10,069 bases of DNA, from the NCBI RefSeq assembly GCF_001908105.1, contig NZ_MKGQ01000055.1:1-10069 (forward strand), in the 5' to 3' direction. The notes beneath the pieces are model-generated. The model saw only the letters and a program-made list of their open reading frames with translations. It was not told the origin of the DNA and did not search any database. A program made the translations under genes and the position numbers. Origin of the DNA: Xenorhabdus eapokensis. GTDB taxonomy: Bacteria; Pseudomonadota; Gammaproteobacteria; Enterobacterales; Enterobacteriaceae. Shown in pieces: positions 6,111 to 10,069 of this stretch. Each line of letters begins with the position of its first letter. Positions within the stretch are counted from its first letter, which is position 1.

Positions 6111-6608
6111 CTACATGTTTATGCCACTTACTAGTGGTATTAGACTTGTCGAGTATCCAAGCATTAATGGGTGTTTCGGATCTCCTGACCCAGTAACACC
6201 GAATGTCATCACGGGCTTCCCAGATGCAACGAGCTGCTCTAAAAGCCTGTCCAAATGAATATGTAGAGACTTAGGCAGCTTGGTTCGGCTCCCCCAGCAG
6301 GGAACCAGCACATCCGCATCCCGAATAATCCTTTCCAGGTGAATTTCATTTTCAGGGCCGACAGGATCAACCACCGTAGCCAGTTCACGAACGTTGGTCG
6401 CCCGGAACGCAAAAGCATTACCGACAATGAAGCGTTTCCCTCCGTTGGCCTTGGTAAATCCCATCCACTTCCTGACAGTGTGATCGTCCTCGGTGGCCGT
6501 GGCCGTAGAACCGTTCACACCAAAATAACCGAACACAATTCCCTCGGATTGCACATCCCTTTCCAGTCGGTATCTGTACATGCCGCACTTACTGATAATT
6601 GCACTCAA
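6111..6608 (-). CDS. DUF1643 family protein
   Basis: A 165-residue protein with the conserved blocks of DUF1643 in order: CGMYRYRLER (8-17), FGVNGSTATATEDDHTVRKW (NPSTAD-like block), FIVGNAFAFRAT, DPVGPENEIHLERII, then VLVPCWGS and TGSGDPKHPLML near the end. The family is soluble and common on plasmids and phages, and its biochemical role is not established. The usual NPS of the second block is NGS here. The TTG start at 6606-6608 is well supported: AGAGGTGA lies just upstream, and the previous gene's stop is only four bases away. It is the last gene of the minus-strand set starting at 7198. Alternative functions such as a nucleotide-sugar or base-modification enzyme are speculation. Confidence 0.8.
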   Translation of the reverse strand: MSAIISKCGMYRYRLERDVQSEGIVFGYFGVNGSTATATEDDHTVRKWMGFTKANGGKRFIVGNAFAFRATNVRELATVVDPVGPENEIHLERIIRDADVLVPCWGSRTKLPKSLHIHLDRLLEQLVASGKPVMTFGVTGSGDPKHPLMLGYSTSLIPLVSGINM

Positions 6609-6612
6609 AATA

Positions 6613-6789
6613 TCACCTCTTTTTAGCTGAAAAACACCCTTTCACAGTTGCATTTTTTAATACTACGATAGGATGAAAGTGTAGGCCTAAGGCACCATCG
6701 CGTATAGTGGCTACGGAGATGAAGAGCCCTGCTCCCCCTTTCCTAAAACCGCAGAACACAAACTCAAGCGGTTCGTATGTGTCACTCAT
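6613..6789 (-). CDS. 58-residue conserved-looking hypothetical protein
   Basis: ATG 6787-6789 overlaps the preceding stop in ATGAGTGA, so translation is almost certainly coupled, and its own stop is four bases before the DUF1643 start. The peptide begins MSDTYEPLEFVFCGFRKGGA and ends with the basic VKGCFSAKKR. It has a beta-rich middle (GLFISVATIRDGALGLHFHP) and no signal or membrane segment. I do not recognise the family. The tight junctions on both sides are the best evidence that it is translated. An upstream in-frame start at 6810 would add seven residues but lies inside the preceding gene and lacks the overlap logic. Confidence 0.55.
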   Translation of the reverse strand: MSDTYEPLEFVFCGFRKGGAGLFISVATIRDGALGLHFHPIVVLKNATVKGCFSAKKR

Positions 6790-6991
6790 TTTGATCATCC
6801 AGAGTGACAAACAAAACCCTATTAGCTCGTTCCTGGAGCTCTATCAGTTTCGCAGCATCTACACTACTCAAAGACATATCTCCGCCATAGAGGCGATATT
6901 CAACACTGCCCATTGCTTGGCGAAGCAATCCAAGCAGGACATTCACGTTTGCTGGTGAACATAGGGGTGATAGGTCTACAGTTCGCCGCAA
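6782..6991 (-). CDS. 69-residue hypothetical protein
   Basis: Reads VNVLLGLLRQAMGSVEYRLY, GGDMSLSSVDAAKLIELQER, then ANRVLFVTLDDQNE, probably two helices around a short loop, soluble and mildly acidic. It is joined to the following 58-residue gene by an 8-base overlap at its stop. The start is uncertain: TTG 6989-6991 overlaps the end of the upstream broken gene by 16 bases, and a GTG fifteen codons in is an alternative. Neither has a clear Shine-Dalgarno. The family is not recognised. The arrangement suggests one polycistronic unit with its neighbours. Confidence 0.5.
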   Translation of the reverse strand: MRRTVDLSPLCSPANVNVLLGLLRQAMGSVEYRLYGGDMSLSSVDAAKLIELQERANRVLFVTLDDQNE

Positions 6992-7198
6992 TTTGAACAG
7001 GATAAAGAACCGGCGCGTTTGAGGTGCGTAACCGTATAGACCTTCTCAATACTCAGCTCTTCTCTAATCTGGCTGTTTGAGTGCCCCTCTCCGCTTAGAA
7101 CGCGACTACATAAGCCCTTCTGCATCTGTCATCTCTGGATGCTGGTGGTAGTAATCAATGGCTTCTTTTTCATCAATCAGCAGAGGGAGGTTGTTCAT
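6976..7198 (-). pseudogene. small HTH/cysteine-pair protein gene with a +1 frameshift
   Basis: ATG 7196-7198 has a good AAAGGTG ribosome binding site. The first frame reads MNNLPLLIDEKEAIDYYHQH, then PEMTDAEGLM and TAG. Removing one T at the ggctta position joins it to a second frame: CSRVLSGEGHSNSQIREELS, then IEKVYTVTHLKRAGSLSCSN and CGEL to TAG 6976-6978. The intact product would be about 74 residues. GHSNSQIREELSIEKVYTVTHLKR has the shape of a helix-turn-helix (LuxR- or FlhC-like spacing). CSNCGEL at the end gives a CxxC pair that could hold zinc with another ligand. It is the first gene of the minus-strand set ending in DUF1643, so it could have been its regulator. Family assignment is not secure. 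Confidence 0.5.
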
Positions 7199-7247
7199 TC
7201 AGGACACCTTTAGTCACATGACTATAGCTCTCCTCTATCCATACGCC

Positions 7248-7280
7248 AAAAGTCCATATAATGGCCAAATATGGACTTTT
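7248..7280. promoter_or_regulatory. 12-bp inverted-repeat operator before the toxin-antitoxin operon
   Basis: AAAAGTCCATAT (7248-7259) and ATATGGACTTTT (7269-7280) are perfect inverted arms around nine bases. The site is in the divergent region between the minus-strand small-gene set (7198) and the antitoxin gene (7337). TTGACT (7284-7289) just downstream could be a -35 box, though no good -10 follows at 17 bases. Phd/YefM antitoxins normally repress their own promoters through such palindromes. Confidence 0.65.
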
Positions 7281-7336
7281 ATGTTGACTTGATTTATCCT
7301 TTGGTTGGTAACTGTATTTCATTATTGGAGTTAACC

Positions 7337-7603
7337 ATGACCTTATCTACTTCACCGCGTATCACCACGGTATCAGCCTTTAAGAAGGAACTGGCTTCTA
7401 TGGATGTATCTGATCCCGTAGTAGTAACCCAGAATGGGGAACCTTTATATGTGGTTCAAGATCCTGCTCAGTTTGAAATGCAGCAGGAACAAATGGCTCT
7501 GCTACGACTGCTGTCTTTTGCAGAAAAGGACGTTCAGGCTGGCCGAACCGTATCATCTTTCGACCTTCGGGCCGCACTGAAAGGACTTGTTGATGAAGTT
7601 TGA
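7337..7603 (+). CDS. Phd/YefM-type antitoxin
   Basis: An 88-residue antitoxin expected to bind its operator through the N-terminal fold and neutralise the downstream toxin with a flexible C-terminal tail. The N-terminal block ITTVSAFKKELASMDVSDPV leads into VVTQNGEPLYVVQDPAQF, which matches the Phd/YefM pattern of a short helix followed by vvtrnGkp.yVl. The C-terminal part (FAEKDVQAGRTVSSFDLRAA) is the helix that would cover the toxin. GGAG at 7327-7330 supports ATG 7337 over an upstream in-frame ATG at 7271, which would lie inside the operator. The gene overlaps the toxin start by 11 bases, so the pair is co-translated. Confidence 0.85.
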   Translation: MTLSTSPRITTVSAFKKELASMDVSDPVVVTQNGEPLYVVQDPAQFEMQQEQMALLRLLSFAEKDVQAGRTVSSFDLRAALKGLVDEV

Positions 7604-7928
7604 GTATTCCTTAGCTTTCCAAAAACAGCTTCATGACAAATTCTACTATTTAGCGAGGCACATCGGACAATTGGCGGCTCAAGAGCTTCTTGATGGCTTC
7701 ATTATTGGATTTGAAAAAAGAGTAAATGAGCATCCAGGTAGCGCTCCATTATGTATAGAGGCGGCGGATCTTGGGTTTACAACCTATCACGACTATGTTG
7801 ATTCAAAACTCCAGTTGCGAACAATCTATCGTTTTTCTGAGGCAGAAGGCGTTGTTTACCCATTATTATTTTTAAGCACAAGGCAAAGCATCCGACAGGC
7901 TTTGATTCAATATTGTCTGCGCCATTAA
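7593..7928 (+). CDS. RelE/ParE-superfamily toxin
   Basis: A 111-residue basic protein, MKFEYSLAFQKQLHDKFYYL onwards, ending FLSTRQSIRQALIQYCLRH. The order of two N-terminal helices followed by a beta sheet (LQLRTIYRF, VVYPLLFLS) fits the RelE/ParE fold. These toxins either cut mRNA on the ribosome or poison DNA gyrase, and the sequence alone does not decide which. The ATG at 7593 lies within the last codons of the antitoxin gene, typical of type II pairs. A start one codon pair earlier (7587) is possible but has no advantage. No damage to the frame is seen, so with its antitoxin it probably acts as a post-segregational stabiliser of the element. Its stop lies in the stem of a terminator. Confidence 0.8.
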   Translation: MKFEYSLAFQKQLHDKFYYLARHIGQLAAQELLDGFIIGFEKRVNEHPGSAPLCIEAADLGFTTYHDYVDSKLQLRTIYRFSEAEGVVYPLLFLSTRQSIRQALIQYCLRH

Positions 7929-7950
7929 CACCCCATATTGGGGTGTTTTA
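7927..7950 (+). terminator. intrinsic terminator of the toxin-antitoxin operon
   Basis: AACACCCCA (7927-7935) pairs perfectly with TGGGGTGTT (7939-7947) around TAT and continues TTTATTCT. It overlaps the toxin stop codon and abuts the stop of the convergent gene at 7948. On the minus strand no T-run follows, so it serves mainly the plus strand. Confidence 0.8.
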
Positions 7951-8253
7951 TTCTCGTTTCTCTTCCAGCCGCTGCCGGTACTCCTTGGGCTGCTGCTGTG
8001 AGTGCCAGGATTGTCCCTTCGATACTGATTTCGTGATGGCGGCCATCTCATCTGGGGTCAACCGAGTGAGCTGCTCTTCCGGGTAGATCAGGATAGTGTT
8101 GCTGTCCCAGTCAAACCCAGCATGAATAGCTTTCATCCCCACGGTAGGGGTTCCACCAATCCCTCCAGGCTGGTGGATGACAAGCCTCAAAGGCGCTGAG
8201 GCTTTGTGGGGATGAAGGATATCGAGAGCTCCTTTTGCTTCTTGTAACTCCAT
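7948..8253 (-). CDS. 101-residue hypothetical protein
   Basis: The frame is intact from ATG 8251-8253, with a GAGGT ribosome binding site in TGAGGTAACCCA. It starts MELQEAKGALDILHPHKASA, followed by a strand-rich segment LRLVIHQPGGIGGTPTVGMK and AGFDWDSNTILIYPEEQLTR, then TPDEMAAITKSVSKGQSWHS and a charged tail rich in Q, R and E. It is soluble, with no signal peptide. I do not recognise the family. It follows the decayed lipoprotein gene by 21 bases on the same strand, and so is probably the surviving member of an operon whose first two genes are broken. A half-site GTGAAAG lies at 8268-8274 just upstream. Confidence 0.55.
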   Translation of the reverse strand: MELQEAKGALDILHPHKASAPLRLVIHQPGGIGGTPTVGMKAIHAGFDWDSNTILIYPEEQLTRLTPDEMAAITKSVSKGQSWHSQQQPKEYRQRLEEKRE

Positions 8254-8274
8254 TGGGTTACCTCATAGTGAAAG

Positions 8275-8566
8275 TTAATTTGCCTTCTGCTGTCTGGTAG
8301 AAACCTTCAAGGCCAACGCCTTTGTCATATCGGGTTGCTGAAAGCGCACCTTGATCCGTTCAGGCTAAGTGTCCATCTCGTTGCACCGCAGGGTGCCGAT
8401 AGCCGCGTCACGGTAAACCTGATATAAGTCGGTTCCACCAATGGAGTTAATTGGTATCATCCAGAGCCTTCTTGTATTCGTTGCTTGGTTGAGGGACGCT
8501 TTAACAAGCTGACAGGGCAAACAACCCCATCAGCAGACATCCCAACTTAGTTGCTATCTTGATCAT
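8275..8566 (-). pseudogene. decayed small lipoprotein gene
   Basis: ATG 8564-8566, preceded by GGAG, opens a clear lipoprotein signal peptide: MIKIATKLGCLLMGLFALSA then the lipobox cysteine (LSAC). A TAA directly follows the cysteine. The same frame goes on SVPQPSNEYKKALDDTN. One extra T then shifts into the next frame, which reads INSIGGTDLYQVYRDAAIGT, LRCNEMDT, a TAG, and PERIKVRFQQPDMTKALALK before VSTRQQKAN and TAA 8275-8277. Restored, the product would be about 96 residues with a single acylated cysteine, probably outer-membrane attached. Both stops would be repaired by a single T-to-C change giving glutamine. Short lipoproteins occur in conjugation, entry-exclusion and lysis modules; the sequence does not show which. 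Confidence 0.65.
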
Positions 8567-8579
8567 CAGTTCTCACTCC

Positions 8580-8597
8580 ACTTTCACATGTGAAAGT
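8580..8597. promoter_or_regulatory. perfect 18-bp palindrome, operator or parS-like site
   Basis: ACTTTCACATGTGAAAGT is its own reverse complement. It lies between the stop of the disrupted gene (8599) and the lipoprotein start (8566), covering or just preceding the latter's ribosome binding region. The central 16 bases differ at one position from the site at the parA promoter (3533-3548). Confidence 0.6.
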
Positions 8598-8598
8598 T

Positions 8599-8875
8599 TT
8601 ATTGTTTCGCAGAATCGTCTTGTTGCGACTCAATCATCACTTTTCGCATCACCGCCATGATGGCTTGTGCCGGTTGAGCACCACCGAGGAGCTGGCTCTT
8701 GTAGCGGTCAAGAACTACCGGACACTACATCGAACCCCTGCCCAGATTTGACATAGCCCTCAGCATCAACATTCCCGTAGACTGATCCACCCGTTTTAGG
8801 GTAGGCATTTTTTGCCAGATCTACCATTCCTGCCAAACCGAGGTAATACGCATTCGTGCAGACTTTCTCTGTAAC
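8599..8875 (-). pseudogene. unidentified gene broken by a solo IS3 end
   Basis: Two natural-looking coding pieces flank the 26-base repeat. Upstream (8726-8875) reads TEKVCTNAYYLGLAGMVDLA, KNAYPKTGGSVYGNVDAEGY and VKSGQGFDV. Downstream (8599-8699) reads SQLLGGAQPAQAIMAVMRKV then MIESQQDDSAKQ to TAA. The pieces are in different frames, and the first frame runs straight into a stop inside the repeat. They may be two ends of one gene or of two genes joined by deletion. The 5' end is lost near 8875, where an AT-rich GNAT gene begins. The downstream piece was probably co-transcribed with the lipoprotein gene, which starts 33 bases after its stop. No family recognised. Confidence 0.5.
8700..8725. 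repeat. solo IS3 end (copy 2 of the 26-bp direct repeat)
   Basis: Identical over 26 bases, and in the same orientation, to the IS3 end at 211-236. No IS-internal sequence follows it: on the inner side the host coding frame resumes at 8726. The two flanks show no 3- or 4-base duplication, so this is not a clean excision footprint. Confidence 0.75.
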
Positions 8876-8876
8876 C

Positions 8877-9401
8877 CTAAAAGATCTCTTTATAATAAAT
8901 TACCGTACCATCATAGTTGCCGTTTGAACTTAACGCAAAACCTGGAATAGCTCCCACGCGTGTGAAACCACGTTTCGCGTATAATTTTTCAGAGACATCG
9001 CCCTCTCTGGTATCCAGTACTAATAGCCTTAAACCGATATTTGTTGATAATTCCTCGGCTTTTGACATAAGTAATGTTCCAATTCCCACAGAACGACAGG
9101 CTCTTTTTACCATGAGTTTCTCGATTTCCCCCCGGTGTTTACCGTTATCTTTTTTTGTTAGCCCAATTTGAACACTCCCAACAATTTCTGCGTCTTTCAG
9201 CGCAATCAGGAGTCGGCAATTTTCATCTTTAATCTGAGCATCTACATCACTCCAATATCCAACTGCACTCTCTCTTTTCAGCGGAGCAATAAAACCGATA
9301 GAGGCACCATCATCAACGCAGTCAGTCAATAGTGTAATCAGTTTATTTCTATAATTTTTGCTCGATTTGATTTCTTTAATTTCAATATCAATATCACTCA
9401 T
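8877..9401 (-). CDS. GNAT acetyltransferase resembling tabtoxin-resistance proteins
   Basis: A 174-residue complete GNAT enzyme. The acetyl-CoA motif A is EIEKLMVKRACRSVGIGTLL (92-111), with RSVGIG fitting R/QxxGxG/A. LLVLDTREG (126-134) and LYAKRGFTRVGAIPGFA (140-156) follow, then DGTVIYYKEIF at the end. This order, especially the KLMV, LDT.EG, G.IPG.A and YYK blocks, resembles the tabtoxin-resistance (Ttr) group, which acetylates an amine of a toxic amino-acid-like antimetabolite. Length also fits. The true substrate is unknown. ATG 9399-9401 is preferred, since AAGAGAAG precedes it; a GTG at 9438-9440 would add 13 residues. It is AT-rich and truncates the broken gene on its 3' side, so it probably arrived separately. 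Bases 9402-9521 hold AT-rich sequence with no gene or promoter I can support. Confidence 0.75.
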   Translation of the reverse strand: MSDIDIEIKEIKSSKNYRNKLITLLTDCVDDGASIGFIAPLKRESAVGYWSDVDAQIKDENCRLLIALKDAEIVGSVQIGLTKKDNGKHRGEIEKLMVKRACRSVGIGTLLMSKAEELSTNIGLRLLVLDTREGDVSEKLYAKRGFTRVGAIPGFALSSNGNYDGTVIYYKEIF

Positions 9402-9521
9402 ATTTTCTTCTCTTATAGTTAAATTAGTGTAATTTGACACTGTAGTTCTTTTTCGTCATTTGGATTCATACTTTATGTCATATTATGTTGGTTTTATTAT
9501 GTATTTCCTTAAAAACGTCAC

Positions 9522-9837
9522 TCAACCAATACAACTTTCATCCAATAGTATTGCGGAAACTATACGATTAATATGTCCAGCAACGCTGTTAGGATTACTG
9601 TCAATATAGAAATGTCCACCTTCCACACGCTTGACATCAATAGGTGAGCGAAAATATTTTTGCTAGGCATAAACCGCCTCCAGAGGAGTCCGTTTATCCC
9701 GGGTTCCGTATAAAATCGTGGCGGGGAAATCAAAGCAGGTGGTCTGATCCACTGTATGAGAATAAGAAAGTTCAAAGTCTGCTCTTAACATCGGAATCAG
9801 GAGATTCATCAATTCCTTATTCTTAACGCGATGCTCA
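9522..9837 (-). pseudogene. C-terminal fragment of a type II thioesterase, with internal stop
   Basis: The minus-strand frame reads EHRVKNKELMNLLIPMLRAD, FELSYSHTVDQTTCFDFPAT, then ILYGTRDKRTPLEAVYA, a TAG at 9663-9665, and QKYFRSPIDVKRVEGGHFYI to TGA 9522-9524. PMLRADFEL, ILYGxxDxxTPLEAVYAWQ and EGGHFYI are hallmarks of the alpha/beta-hydrolase type II (editing) thioesterases of non-ribosomal peptide and polyketide clusters. The catalytic aspartate (GTRD) and histidine (GGH) are here. The nucleophile GxSxG half is missing. The stop sits where tryptophan is usual (TGG to TAG). The fragment begins at the IS982-like junction near 9838. It signals that a peptide-synthesis cluster existed nearby. 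Confidence 0.75.
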
Positions 9838-9840
9838 ACT

Positions 9841-10069
9841 TTAACATCCTATAACATTGGCTTGTTGAAGCCAGTCCCGTTGACTTTTACCTTGTTGAAA
9901 ATTGGCAAAAATACCCAACGTGTGAGAAAGCAGTTTTCTGGCAATTCGATTACTCAAATGCCACAAATCCCGTGCCCAGCACTTCTCGATAGCAAATTGT
10001 CCGGCGAGTTGACTAATCACGGTTTCAATTAAACGGCGTTTGGCGTTAATGGCCCTTCTCGTTTTTCTG
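9841..10069 (-). pseudogene. C-terminal fragment of an IS982-like transposase (runs off the window)
   Basis: The frame enters from the right edge and reads RKTRRAINAKRRLIETVISQ, LAGQFAIEKCWARDLWHLSN, then RIARKLLSHTLGIFANFQQG and ends at TAA 9841-9843. RRLIETVISQL contains the final catalytic glutamate of a DDE transposase. The helices after it fit the IS982 family best, with IS5-like relatives as the alternative. The last residues (KSQRDWLQQANVIGC) do not look like a family C-terminus, so the end may be fused to flanking sequence where it meets the thioesterase remnant. The N-terminal portion lies outside the window, so whether the element is complete cannot be told. Confidence 0.6.

Noticed and set aside
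3657..8566. Possibility that TAA/TAG are read as glutamine in this element (stop-codon recoding)
   Set aside because: Three in-frame stops look like glutamine codons, but intact genes here end normally at TAA and TAG (parA, the 101-residue gene), no suppressor tRNA is seen, and frameshifts occur in the same genes. Decay or sequence error is simpler.
211..8725. Composite transposon bounded by two IS3 copies
   Set aside because: The right copy is only a 26-bp end, the left copy is truncated, and no target duplication is seen.
9644..9826. Plus-strand 60-codon frame opposite the thioesterase remnant
   Set aside because: The minus-strand reading has strong family motifs; this frame is its shadow.
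1..10069. CRISPR array, tRNA or rRNA genes
   Set aside because: No regularly spaced repeats and no tRNA- or rRNA-like sequence was seen on either strand.

Overview
The window looks like a decayed, mosaic stretch of a mobile element or integrated plasmid from a gammaproteobacterium. The organism is inferred, not shown. A non-ribosomal-peptide type II thioesterase remnant, a tabtoxin-resistance-like acetyltransferase and pieces of at least four kinds of transposable element would fit a Xenorhabdus/Photorhabdus-like genome (Morganellaceae). The parA-parB-HTH cassette, the methylase remnant and the DUF1643 gene recall IncA/C-type plasmid backbones. That comparison rests on family knowledge, not on a search.

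Layout. 1-1262: mobile-element debris, namely a possible transposase tail, a 5'-truncated IS3-family transposase, a deleted group II intron, and a ~157-bp Tn5/IS4-type MITE that has split the terminator of the neighbouring operon. 1288-3484, minus strand: a three-gene partition operon, parA -> parB -> small HTH gene, with a good sigma-70 promoter and an overlapping palindromic operator at 3533-3577. 3657-4352: three minus-strand remnants, a degraded small ORF, a frameshifted hypothetical and the C-terminal end of a DNA methyltransferase. 4404-5280: an IS630-family transposase in two frames. 5379-6050: an AT-rich GNAT gene. 6111-7198, minus strand: a compact operon of four small genes ending in DUF1643, its first gene frameshifted. 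7248-7950: a Phd/YefM-RelE/ParE toxin-antitoxin operon with a perfect 12-bp inverted-repeat operator and a terminator. 7948-8875, minus strand: a hypothetical gene, a decayed lipoprotein gene and a gene broken by a solo IS3 end. 8877-9401: a second GNAT gene. 9522-10069: a broken thioesterase fragment and the C-terminus of an IS982-like transposase.

How the parts work together. The partition operon and the toxin-antitoxin pair are stability functions expected on a plasmid or integrative element, and both appear intact. No replication initiator, integrase or relaxase is visible. Much of the rest is inactivated: six genes carry single-base indels or in-frame stops, and others are cut by IS ends. 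A palindrome with arms CTTTCA/TGAAAG occurs at the parA promoter and again, as a perfect 18-mer, before the lipoprotein remnant. Its half-sites resemble those of chromosomal parS, so it is a candidate ParB or repressor site shared across the element.
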